Part shown: positions 45,056 through 56,150 of the stretch, piece by piece
Numbering within the stretch: position 1 is the first letter of the stretch
How the letters are laid out: each line of letters starts with the position of its first letter
Source: Ariolimax columbianus
Taxonomy: Eukaryota > Mollusca > Gastropoda > Stylommatophora > Arionidae
Length of the DNA: 64,000 nucleotides
NCBI GenBank assembly: GCA_036924085.1
Contig: JAVGWX010000003.1
Location: forward strand, 115,292,764 to 115,356,763
Reading direction: 5' to 3'
The notes under the pieces: generated by a model
The model's input: the letters and a program-made list of their open reading frames with translations, nothing else
Told to the model about the DNA's origin: nothing
Databases searched by the model: none
Position numbers and translations under genes: made by a program

Positions 45056-46505
45056 GACACATATAGAGACTTATCTACGTAACATGTATTCCTGATATTG
45101 AATTCGGCTACATTTTGTTTGTGATGCCAAGTAATCAACAGTTGCTTGAATTGATTCCAGTTTGTTTTTTTACCAAGGGATTCAGTGTTCGATCAAGAGC
45201 TTTACTTAATCGAAATCCATCTCGTGGTGGGCATTATTTGGCGACCAGAACGCCACTTTTCGTGTCCATCTATTGTCAGTCATGAGATCCACTCTTATTT
45301 AACCGCACATTGATATAGTTGATGGGGGGAGAGAGAGAGAGAGAAAGAGAGAGAGAGATATACACACACACGTTTGTATTATAAGCATACAACTAGACAT
45401 AACACGTATACATTATCTCCCTTTCTCTCTGTCTTTCTTTCTCTTTCTGTCGCTACTTGGAAATAATATCGTACCTAAGAACTACCTTCATCAGTCAGTC
45501 AGTTATATGGATTCATTGTCTATGTACATATGTACTTTATTATTGAGTCTTGTATGTAGCAGTAGCTGTTTGCCCTTCACAGCTTCTATGGTAACCTTGG
45601 TTTTGAATATAAACTATCTGGACTAAACTGGCTTGATGTAAACTATGCACACCCCCACCCTCATTGTGTCCCTCTTTCCTTCATCCCCACCCCTATAGGT
45701 CTATCATATCTTTCTCTTCGCCAAATCTAATCTTCAAGGCGTCTTTGTGTAGCAACATCAGGTTTCCCTAAACAGAAGACACGGAATACAATTACGGTCG
45801 CAGTCACTGCGACACTTGAATCTCTCTTGCCCCCAAGCCTGCACTTATTGTTGCACAAACAAGTCAAATTAGGGATCCGATATGGGCTGAGCCTAAGCTA
45901 AGCCCCATACACACGCCCCTGTATGACAAGCAGGCAATGTTGGACAATAACGTAAAGTGCGCGTTAGGCATTCACTGGGTTTAATGAGAAATAAATAACG
46001 CGCCTCTGACAGATCGTTCAGCAGAGAAGGGCCTGTTTCTTTACCACGTGGATCAATGTTGAGGGCTACAAACATAATATTGGCATAAGCAGATATTCTC
46101 TCTATATATTGATTCGCTGTGTACACCCCTTTTATCCATTTCCCCCCAAACACACATTAGTTCTGTTTCTCTTTTCAGGCCACAAGACATGGGGAAAATC
46201 GAAGAGGCCATTTTTGTTTTTTTTTCTAATTTTTACAGTGCATATTTTTTACTGCACTTAATCATCAGATTCCACTTTTTTTTTATAGCATTTGTCCCTT
46301 GTGGCTACTTCTTTGAGTTTATTATCACTCTTCGTCTTCCTATTCATGCTCTCAAATGTAACCGTTTCAGTGGTTATCATCCGATACGTTAACATCGTGA
46401 CACATTGAGATCACCATGGCGTCTAACACCATATCACCCTGACATAATGACATCACCATCGCAACAAATGCATTCCCATACCACACCACATCACCACTAT
46501 GATGG
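45056..46505. other. Unassigned sequence with (GA)n and (CT)n stretches
   Basis: (GA)n at about 45328-45358 and CT-rich sequence at 45416-45450. No gene was recognised. Confidence 0.4.
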
Positions 46506-46509
46506 TGAA

Positions 46510-46592
46510 TTATATCGTTAGACACACAACAAATGGTATCGTTAGACACACAACAAATGGTATCGTTAGACACACAACAAATGGTATCGTGT
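46510..46592 (+). repeat. 24-bp minisatellite, ~3.5 units
   Basis: Units of TATCGTTAGACACACAACAA plus ATGG. Confidence 0.93.
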
Positions 46593-47270
46593 GGCTTCAG
46601 TGGCAAAATGTCTTTAGTTTCCACCGTGTATCAATAAATAAATGAATTTCTGCAACTCATTTAGAACAAAGGATCCCAAACTCAAACCATTTCGAGGTCT
46701 GCATTTTGGCAAGCTCGAGAAACAATGTTGAGTTCGACGTATTCACATTCTCAATCTCATTGTCGTTTATAAATGTGCTCATATATTTCTGTTTCACTAA
46801 GCCTACATTATCCAGCAAGACGTTCTGTATTTCTGTTCTACATATTCCAGTATCAATGGTTAGCTGACTATCACATTTTTTATCGCATTTCCTACTTGAA
46901 TCTCTCATTTATTTGGCTTTTTCATTTTGTTATGGCCGTAGTTGCAGATGGAATTTTCGCGAGGTCTTATATGTTGGTAGAGATGGTACTCCGCCAGTAC
47001 TCCTCAAAATTGTTAGCTCAGCATCCAGTATTGCAAACCGTCGAATACATTTCGCTCCCCCTGTGGTTAGGTATTCTGGTTTCTTCCCGATGTGGGAAGA
47101 GAAACTAAAGAACCCCCACCATAATATAAAATGCCAAGAGCTAATCGTTCAAAGAAGCTGATTAATGATAAGAATAAAATAGAATGTCTTTTATTCGCTT
47201 TCCAAATATCGTGTCTGACAATGTGATCTAATCCGTTGGTTGGCCAAAAGCTATGATTTGGGAAAACCAC
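46593..47270. other. Unassigned sequence
   Basis: Two overlapping open frames at 46773-47108 and 46913-47161 lack recognisable motifs. Confidence 0.35.
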
Positions 47271-47284
47271 ATACAGACCGCGGC

Positions 47285-48060
47285 CCTACAAGATATAATT
47301 TGATGGACGACATGCAAACCTTGGGCTCTAGATGTGATTTGGTGGACGGCATGCAAACCTTGGGCTCTAGATGTGAATTGGTGGACGGCATGCAAACCTT
47401 GGGCTCGAGATGTGTTATTTGGTGGACGACGTGCCAACCTTGGTATCTAGATGTGATTTGGTGGACGACATCCACATCTTGGGCTCTAGATGTGATTTGG
47501 TGGACGGCATGCAAACCTTGGGCTCGAGATGTGTTATTTGGTGGATGACGTGCCAACCTTGGGCTCGATATGTGTTATTTGGTGGACGACGTGCAAACCT
47601 TGGGATCTAGATGTGATTTGGTGAAAGGCATCCAAACCTTGGGATCTAGATGTGATTTGGTGAAAGGCATGCAGACCTTGGTCTCTAGGTGTGCTTTGAT
47701 GAAAGATATGCAAACCTTGGGCTCTAGATACATATTAGTGGACAACATGCAAACCGTTATGCTCTATAATTTGGTGGACGACACGCAAACCTTGGGCTCT
47801 AGATATAATTTGGTAGACGACGTGCAAACCGTAATGCTCTATAATTTGGTGGACGACATGCAAACCTTGGGCTCTAGATATAATTTGGTGGACGACATGC
47901 AAACATTTGGCCCTATATATAATTTAGTGGACAACATGCAAACCTTATGCTCTATATATAATTTAGTCGGCCACACAGCCGTCGGGCTCCAAAGTATGAT
48001 TTGCTGAACGGTATGCAAACTAGGAGCCGCATGATATCATTTAGGAGACGAGATGCAGCC
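47285..48060 (+). repeat. 39-bp minisatellite, ~20 units
   Basis: Units contain GATTTGGTGGACGACATGCA, AACCTTGGGCTCTAGATGT and G. Units with TGTGTTATTTGG carry an extra 3 bp. Units past about 47710 are AT-shifted (TATAATTTGGTGG, CTATATATAATTTAG). The 13-codon unit gives several artefact frames of about 60-145 codons. Confidence 0.94.
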
Positions 48061-50120
48061 CGCATGCCGCCAGTTTGAGACTCATGGCGTAGAAGCTGCA
48101 CTCAACCGTAATGAGCTTCATTATAATTTTGTAAATTTGGCATAATAAACATGTTCTTTTCTTTGTAAATTGATTTTAACGTAATGAGATCTTTCGTGAT
48201 CGTGAAGATATCACTGGAATCGAATGTTTGTTTCCAAACCACTACGCAACAGAAAGAGCTCCTGAGTTAACGAACATATAATTGCTATATTGTTTCTGCA
48301 CATTTTACCAAGTATATTCAGAACTACTGTAATTATATTTCGTAAAATCCTCATTTACTTTTTCAAGAATCATTTGCTGAGGGTTTTAAACATTTTGTCG
48401 TATTTTTTTTTTTTTGAAGAGTGGGCTGTTTGGAAAATGTTGTATCGTAGTTATAATTGATCATTCTGCCATTTAGAAATCTGTATATTCTACTTAGACG
48501 TAATGACAGTAATTCAATCCAGTACTCGAGAGCTGGGAGTGAGGATATGATGTTCGTTGGTTAACACATTGAATTCGACAGGAAGGGCGTCAATGTAATA
48601 AAGTACTGAATTGAACAATTTTTGAGACTATTTACGCGAGTGGCTCATCGTATCCTGTTGTTGATGCCGTGCATTGTATTGTTCTAGTATATTTGATTCG
48701 GGATCGCCATTTTACCGTAAATACTGGGCACATTATTCCAATTATCCAAACACCATGTCTTCTCCCGTGTTACTTTTTAATTTCAGCCTGGTATAGGCAA
48801 GCACTACATTTGAGAAGCCTACGACAAATCACTTTGCATCGGTTTCTGTACCAACTTCTTGTTGACGATGCGACACGTCTCTGTTTAGTCGTGTTTTACA
48901 ACATACATACGGGCAGGCAGCACAGACATCCTAACATATCTTGCAAGACTGTTTTATGCTTAGCCCAATGCGTACTGAGCACTGGCCCACGGAGACCAAT
49001 CTCCACAGAAAGCTGTTTGGAAGCTTTAAAGAACTCTCCACTGCAACAGCCTTCATCCAGAGAACTGGTCTTCAACAACGCAACAAGACAAAGCATGGCG
49101 AACAAAAAGGAGAATAAGACAACATACATGGACGTACAGTAGGTCTACTTTTTAGTCCCTTGTGAGGGGCCCCAGGACACTGGACCACAAATCATGTACT
49201 GCAGACACCTTTGCAGACCACAAACCTGGACTGAGACAAGGAGGAAGTACCATAGCAGCACTTACAATGGGAGATAAAACAACTACCTTTATCACTGCCA
49301 AGTCTTCCCGGGATAGACTCAGTCCTTATTAAGTACTGCTCTAATCTCTGAAAAAGTATTCAGCACATATTGTAATTCTATGAAAAAATGAATTGCAAGA
49401 TAAGTAACACACGAGAAATATCAAAATAGTTCATTTGTTCTACCTTCTTTGTGTTTCATTTCAAAGCTTTGAATGTTTAGATTTCTTTTTTTTCTGTCAA
49501 AGGTAAAACAAAAACATAACCTGTAGCTCGTGGCTACTGCACAGACCATCGACCTTTATTTCTCTGCCATACACACCTTTCTGGCCTACCTCAGCACTGG
49601 GAATAAACGCCGTCGTGGTCTGGGCCATGTAGAGGAAGCCTGGATACGATCATTGACATTGGCGGTTTCATGCAACTGTTTTACAGGATAAGATACCTGG
49701 CTTCGTTCGCATCTGTTTATTAACCTTTTACGACATGCTTGGAAGGTTACATAGGTTTCATTCTTTTTAACCAAGATACGACTTTGGTGAAGCTTTGCTA
49801 ACTTTGTTGTGTAAGATCAGTTATTATACTGAAAACAGAACATTCCGAGTAGAAGAGCGGTTTAAGTTGGTTTACGTGCACAATAAAGAGGACGAATTCA
49901 AGAAGTGGTCGTCCTTTATTCCTGCTGGTCCTTTACTCCTGCTGACGTGACTAACAAAACAAGTAGAAGATTTATAGCTTGGTCATGACACGCTACAGTT
50001 CAGTTTGTTGTGCATTCGGTGGAAGCCTACAGATAGGGAAAGTAGCGCGTCTAGGAAATACACTTGAGACATTGTGCACTGAAATCCCAACCATTTCATC
50101 CGCGACAGCCGAGTTGTATG
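48061..50120. other. Unassigned sequence with one 157-codon open frame
   Basis: A non-repetitive ATG-to-stop frame at 48669-49142 (157 codons, ending TTYMDVQ) is the longest outside arrays and elements. It has no motif I recognise and no splice or promoter context I can defend. About one frame of this length is expected by chance in AT-rich DNA of this size. Confidence 0.3.
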
Positions 50121-50124
50121 TCCC

Positions 50125-50310
50125 ATACTGTTACTGTTGTTGATATTTTGAGAAAACAAATAACAGTAATATATCCATTTTAACAATTGTTCGTTACTAT
50201 TATTGGAATATTGAGAAAACAAATATCAGTTTTATCAATAGTTCGTTACTATTTTTTAAATATTGAGAAAACAAATATCAGTAATATTTCAGTTATATCA
50301 ATTAATTCGA
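50125..50310 (+). repeat. ~60-bp minisatellite, ~3 units
   Basis: Units carry TTGTTCGTTACTATT, ATATTGAGAAAACAAATA and CAGTAATAT. Confidence 0.85.
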
Positions 50311-51160
50311 CTCTTTTCAGTTGTGCCAAATAATCATATTTGTTACTGCTGCACGAGCAGAAGACAATCATCTAACAGACAGCATATGTCGTCACAGTTG
50401 AAGTGTCCCATCGCTGGCCTAAAGAACCCCAGACCAATCGTTTTGAAAAACGGCATTTATCTATCACTTGTGATTTACTTCATCACATTCGCATTTTAGT
50501 TAGTTTCTTTTCTACTGAAAAAATCAATGTGAACAAATGCAATTTTCGGACTATTTTTCACGTGGCAGGTCATGTCCAACCTCAGGCATTAACTTGTTGT
50601 TGCATTAGTACTGACAGTACCCAAGTGATATGGTGTATTAATCTTGCAGCCATCCCATGAAGCGATAACAGTACGCCTTCGTGATCAGTTGACTCTTGAC
50701 ATTTTGTTTCACTTGGCAACACGGATATACTTGGCATTATCCATACACATTCTTCTCTCTCAGACCCTCGTTTCCCCTCGACCACGTCTCATAAATTTGT
50801 GACCGGCACACATCGCTCTACATTAGCGTTTTGCTGCTTGACAGAGCAGCCTTCCATATGGTCTGGTCTCATGCAACATTAATGATATTAGACCAGCTAC
50901 CTGGGTGACATCCTCATGGGAAAGGGGAGGATGTGGTAGACCAGCTTTCACAGAGCTAACACAATTAGACAGATTGCACGACCAACAGTACATGTGCAAA
51001 GTCGGATATTGCTCTAAGCATAATTAGTTCGTGTGTGCGTGTGAAAGTCCTATGTATATATTTCTTTCTTTACGTGTGAACGATGTGCATGTTTTTAGTG
51101 ATAGATGGTATCTGTTTCTCTTTGTGTGCACGTGTGTGTGAGAGTTGCATGTTTTTAAAA
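50311..51160. other. Unassigned sequence
   Basis: Nothing was recognised. Confidence 0.35.
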
Positions 51161-51164
51161 AATA

Positions 51165-51655
51165 ATAGATTGGCTCCGTCTCTGTGGTGGGTGTGAGATT
51201 GGCTCTACTCCGTGGTGCGTGTGAGATTGGCTCCGTCTCCGTGGTGCGTGTAAGATTGGCTCTACTCTGTTGTGCGTGTAAGATTGGCTCTGTCTCTCTG
51301 GTGCGTGTGAGATTGTCTCTGTGGTGCGTGTGAGATTGACTATACTCTGTCGTGCGTGTTAGATTGGCTTTGTCTCTGTGGTGCGTGTTAGATTGGCTCT
51401 GTCTCGGTGGTGCATGTTAGATTGTCTCTGTGGTGCGCGTTAGATTGGCTCTGTCTCTGTGGTCCGTGTTAGATTGGCTCTGTCCCTGTTGTGCGTGTTA
51501 GATTGGCTCTGTCTCTGTGGTGTGTGTGTGATTGACTATACTCTGTGGTGCGTGTTAGATTGACTATACTCTGTGGTGCGTGTGAGACTGGCTGTCTCTG
51601 GTGCGTGTGGGATTGGCTCTGTCTCTTTGGTGCGCGTGGGGGTTTTTGAGCGCAT
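51165..51655 (+). repeat. 29-bp minisatellite, ~17 units
   Basis: Units contain GTGTTAGATTGGCTCTGTCT and CTGTGGTGC. Several units are shortened (GATTGTCTCTGTGGTGCG) or altered (GATTGACTATACTCTG). Confidence 0.92.
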
Positions 51656-51827
51656 GTTTATATATGTGATGGCATATGAGAACTATGTATACATGTTTGT
51701 GTTGAATGCATGGCATCGTGTATCGTGTGAATGTTTGTGTTGTATGCATGTCAATGTTAATTGTGTGAATGTTTGTGTATAGAGCTGTATATATTTATCT
51801 TCCTGCTAGATGTACTCCACTACATTG

Positions 51828-51896
51828 CGCGTGTGTGTATGTATGTGTGTGTGTATGCATGTATGTGTATGTGTGTGTCTGTGTGTGTGTGTGTAC
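51828..51896 (+). repeat. (TG)n/(TATG)n microsatellite
   Basis: GTGTGTGTATGTATGTGTGT-like sequence. Confidence 0.92.
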
Positions 51897-52119
51897 ACTT
51901 GTTGTTGGGGTGTTAACGTCATTCTATTAGAAGAGTAGCTTCCACTAGTTCTGCTAATCGCTCCTTCTATATCCGTTCATCTTAATTACAGATGTTTACA
52001 TCATTTTGGGCTGGCACGTCTCTTTAGCCACTGACCGAATCCATTTGGCTATATCCTTACCACTGTATCATGATATAATATCAATCAACTGAACAAGTTC
52101 CGTCAAATTGATTAATTCT

Positions 52120-52217
52120 ATTCTTCTTTCGTTTTCTTCGTTCGTCCTGAAAAGGACGTTCAGTCGTAGTTTACAGCGATATCTGCCCATTTCGGCTCAA
52201 CACGTTCGGTTTCAGTT
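52120..52217 (-). mobile_element. SINE-B copy 7, internally deleted 3' fragment
   Basis: TTCTTCGTTCGTCCTGAAAA, CAGTCGTAGTTTACAGC and GGCTCAACACGTTCGGTTTC match SINE-B on the minus strand, with the CCAGAGAACGGAATG block deleted. Confidence 0.65.
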
Positions 52218-52675
52218 GGATTTTTATTCTATTCTGAACAATTTACTATCATGTTTAGTTTTTGCTTACTGAGCTATTCCACGTATTCTCCTTTCCGCAC
52301 TACCACTATTATTAATCGGCGATTTCTGCCCTGGACACAGTGCTATGGTTTGTTCATAGTACAGCCATTTGCATGACGTAGGTTGGACTATTTTTGTATG
52401 GATTATACACCCCGATATAACCAAGTAGACTTGGTTGATAGAGTGCTTTTCGTTAAAAGAAGGATTTGTATTCGAAGATACTCGCATCTGAACATTGGTG
52501 CATTTTTCCTGGTACTATGTTTTCAGAGACTTTTCTGACACAACGTCACGTACTGAAAACGATGTACATAGGTCCTTCTCGTTGTAGTGCAATGCAATGT
52601 TCTCAGTTGCGTAAAAAATCAGCGATCAAAAGAAGATTACAGTTTACAGAACAATAAGCTTTCCTGCACCAGATG
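52218..52675. other. Unassigned; weak tRNA-like stretch at 52418-52490
   Basis: GGTTGATAGAGTGC followed by GGATTTGTATTCGAAG faintly resembles A and B boxes. It is too degenerate to call. Confidence 0.3.
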
Positions 52676-52679
52676 TTTC

Positions 52680-53180
52680 CAAGACAAGAGCACAATCATG
52701 GTTGGGTCAGACTGAGGCTGTTATGCAAAGGGCGTGTGCGTTGCGAGACATAACGCATAGCGAAGTATGGATGGAATTACTTCAGAATATCATGCAGACT
52801 TTATGATTGTCCTACTTGACAGAGCGAGTGGCCAGTTAAATCCGGTTAATGTGGTTTCTGAGGTTAATATTATGGTCAGTGAACGTTACACCGAGGATGA
52901 CGTCATTATCAACACAGATGAATCCTTCATACGTTGGTTAAGAAGCGCATGGGTCTTCACGGCTAAGATGGGTCTTCACGGCTAAGATGGGTCTTCGCGG
53001 CTAAGATGGGTCTTCACGGCTAAGATGGGTCTTCACGGCTCAGATGGGTGGGAAACCGACCAAGGAAGAGTGAGGGACTTTTGCGGTGGTCACAAGGACA
53101 CTTGCAATGGAGATCATAGCTGTTACGAAGGCGATGACCAAAGACGTCTGGTTAACCAGCACAAGACCCAACGGTCAGTC
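52680..53180 (+). pseudogene. RNase H-domain relic carrying an internal minisatellite
   Basis: Frames give TRAQSWLGQTEAVMQRA, then DDVIINTDESFIRWLRSAWV with FTAKM. The D of TDES sits where RNase H has TDGS. After the tandem repeat come GGKPTKEE and AVVTRTLAMEIIAVTKAM, whose E aligns with the second RNase H acidic residue. This resembles the upstream half of the enzyme whose GNERAD end survives at 22583 and 41524. Stops and frame changes show it is dead. Confidence 0.65.
52950..53048 (+). repeat. 19-bp minisatellite, ~5 units, within RNase H relic
   Basis: Units of GGGTCTTCACGGCTAAGAT. The first unit is the codons for WVFTAKM of the RNase H relic, so the array grew out of coding sequence. Confidence 0.9.
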
Positions 53181-53635
53181 ATAACGTGCTGGCAGATATA
53201 CTGAAGATGATATCTGAGCGCGTGTGGACTCGTCCCGAGTGCGATGAAGATGATCCGACGACTAACTAACTAACTCACTAACTAGACGTTTCCATTTTCT
53301 TGTGCACACCTTGTTGTAGACTACATTCACTAATGAATACTTGCTTTTAGTGTCTGGTGATTGTATGGCGTATTTGTTTGCTTGCTGTTTTCTTTCCTGT
53401 TCTTTCTCCCGTGTGTGAGTTGTACCTCTCCACCATATAAAGTATGTTACCGTATCATCATATGGTGTGTAGTCAGCGACGGAATCCGGAATATTTACTT
53501 AATAAGTAATCTACAACCTTATCTAATTTCGCGTCTACTGTTATTGTTGAATGCTCACAATGAATATGTTCACTGTTTTGCGCTCTATAGAGGGTTAGAT
53601 GGCGGTTTGTAGTAGCTTTCCTGACATTCCCAGTG
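53181..53635. other. Unassigned sequence
   Basis: Short (CTAA)n-like stretch at 53262-53285. Nothing else was recognised. Confidence 0.4.
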
Positions 53636-53639
53636 TGCT

Positions 53640-53900
53640 GATGATGACGAACCAGGGTTCTGGAGGCTGTTTTGTCTATGCTTGGCTTCATCTGCGTGTC
53701 GTTCACTATCACGGTGATCACCTCGATCCACATCTCGTTAGCCAGACTGCCTTGAAAACAGCCGGTCTCTAGGGATCGATATATGGAAGAGATATAGTAG
53801 TCTTGATCAGAATATTGTGCCTGGCCCGACTTCTTGGTAAGTATATTGCGCCTGGCCCTGGCCCGACTCTTTGGTAAGAATATTGTGCTTGATTGTACTA
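53640..53900 (-). repeat. Dispersed repeat DR-G, copy 2, with short tandem extension
   Basis: The minus strand reads CAATATTCTGATCAAGACTA, TCCCTAGAGACCGGCTGTTT and GTGAACGACACGCAGATGAA, matching copies at 14615 and 63262. At 53835-53900 its 5' edge is repeated (GGCCCGACTTCTTGGTAAG / GGCCCGACTCTTTGGTAAGA). Confidence 0.65.
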
Positions 53901-54177
53901 TCGGCTCAATTTTCCTGTCGCGTCTGATAAAAGGTATTAATTTTACCAGCTCTATGTAACCAATGACATGTGGAGTCCTTGTCTAAAGCGCAGGAAAGAA
54001 GTACCGCGCATGAAATGAAAGGCCTGTGGAAATGTATCAATTGTTACAAAGAAAGTTGGGTTGAGAGATGTTGCCATGGGAAATATTGTGCGAACTAATT
54101 CCTGCTCCATATACATAGTATGACAACATAAGATGGGTGTCATAAATATGCAACCCTGACTATCTGCCATTGCGCGT
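53901..54177. other. Unassigned sequence
   Basis: Nothing was recognised. Confidence 0.35.
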
Positions 54178-54405
54178 TTATACGACAATATATGGTTTCA
54201 GTGCACGATGATTATCTGCCATTATACGACAATATATGGTTTCAGTGCACGATGCCATTCACATTGCAGATGAATAACATCCATTGCGCTTTTATACGAC
54301 AATATATGGTTTCAGTGCACGATGATTATCTGCCATTATACGACAATATATGGTTTCAGTGCACGATGCCATTCACATTGCAGATGAATAACATCCATTG
54401 CGCTA
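54178..54405 (+). repeat. 114-bp tandem duplication with internal sub-repeat
   Basis: TACGACAATATATGGTTTCA starts at 54181, 54225, 54295 and 54339. The 114-bp block (44 + 70 bp) is present twice and nearly identical, which suggests a recent duplication. Confidence 0.95.
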
Positions 54406-54934
54406 GTCCAGACTTACACCGACCAATACAACGCTCTAGTTCCAAGACAGGAAACATCAGTTTTCCGTAACGCTTAGTGGCACACACGGAGGAAATCAAG
54501 TAAAGTAGAGGTCACGTCTAGTAGTCCCATTTGATGGAGACACACTAGGGATTGGGGGGGGGGGGGGGGGGGGGGTGAACGATAGTGGAAGGGTTGTGGC
54601 AGACAGACATGGCTTTGTGGAGACGGAATGTAGGATTAGCAGACATGGCTGGCAATTGATATGAGATCCTGTTCAATTGATTTACTTTGCGAATGCCAAT
54701 CATACTCGTAAACAAGAGCCAGCTTATTGCGCGAATCGAATACAAGTTATGTCTTACAATTCTGCGATACATGGAAGTCCAAACAGATTCGATGGCGCAC
54801 AGTTTGCCTGTATATTCAAGCAGAGCAAGGTCCACATTAAACTAAGCGGCATGCTGTTCTCTGCAATACTACATGAAACAAATTTATCTTTGAGATTTAG
54901 TGAAATGCACTGTTCCCAGTGAAAGTTCCATAAA
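54406..54934. other. Unassigned sequence with G22 tract
   Basis: Poly-G at 54554-54575, one of the longest homopolymers in the window. No gene was recognised. Confidence 0.5.
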
Positions 54935-55270
54935 ACTCAAATTCGCACACGGTTCCTTGCAAGATTACCCGAGACGCATTTTTTCCCGCAAAGTTTATAG
55001 TAACACTAAGCAATTCCCTATTCACTTAAATGTAATCCACAGACGATAGTTTGAAAAACTAAACGCACATACAAGTTTATAAAACGAATCCATGCACGGC
55101 TTACTGTAAAACAAACCATATCACGATTCTCCGTAAAATTAATTCACACACGATTCCCCTTACATGATTAATTATTAATTCATACGTTGTTCCGTAAAAC
55201 GAATTCTGGAAACGAGTTCACAAATGGTTAAGCTTATAACGAATTCACACCCGGGTCCGCGTACAGCGGA
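54935..55270 (+). repeat. ~36-bp old minisatellite
   Basis: Diverged units share GTAAAACGAATTCACACACG and GTTCC. A stray related unit (GTAAAACGAATCCATACACG) lies at 56664-56685. Confidence 0.65.
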
Positions 55271-55880
55271 TACACATACAATCTAATACACTTCATTCAG
55301 CGAAAAGTAGTACCTGCTTATGTGACCAGATAAAGATTAGAGCATAGTTCGTAAAGCGTTCTTTTTTTCTTTTCTATTCTGCAAATCCATTTTTGACACC
55401 GAAAACAAAGTAAATAACGCATTATGTATGATTTGAAAATACATGCAAAGAGGAATAAACATGACTAAACATAACAGACAAAATCTTACCTTTAAATACT
55501 TTGATTCTGGTCAAAGCGAAAAATGATTGTATAAAATGATATATATGTCTTGAATAAATTCGTAAGTGCATCTCATAGAAACATGTAGCGAATCTCAAGT
55601 ATTTTGTTGTTCGTAAAGTGCAATTTGATGGCAATCTTACATTGGCCGATCATGGTGGATGGTGAGGTCTAGAAGTGACTGACGATATATCTGGAGATTG
55701 CTTTTTTGAAAAAGAAATGCAGTGTAGTTTGCTGGATTGAAGTTTGTCTCGTTTCTAGAAGGATTTTACTGTAGCATGTTTTTTTAGTTTTGTAACACTG
55801 AATGACCTTTTGAACTTTCATTTCAACATCGGTATCACTGCTTTCCAAATGTGTAATTGCCGTCTTCGGTGTAATTTTAT
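55271..55880. other. Unassigned sequence
   Basis: Nothing was recognised. Confidence 0.35.
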
Positions 55881-55884
55881 TTCT

Positions 55885-56150
55885 TTATCTATTGTGGTTA
55901 TTCCTTTCTTTATTATGGTTTTTGCTTCATCTGTCATGATTATTCATTTCTCTACTCTAGTGAATGCTTTCTCTATTATGATTATTCCTGTCTCTTTAAT
56001 GTTTATTCCTTATTCTAATATGGTTATTCCTCCTCTATTATGACTATTCATTTCTATATTGTTGTTATTGTGCTCTTTATTATGGTTATTCCTTTGCTCT
56101 ATTTGGTTATTGTTTTATCTATTATGGTTATTCCTTGCTCCGTTTTTATA
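55885..56150 (+). repeat. ~22-bp AT-rich minisatellite, ~12 units
   Basis: Variants of CTTTATTATGGTTATTCCTT recur every 20-25 bp. Confidence 0.85.

Noticed and set aside
47228..48007. Open frames up to 145 codons with DLVDGMQTLGSR-like repeats
   Set aside because: The 13-codon minisatellite unit accounts for all of them.
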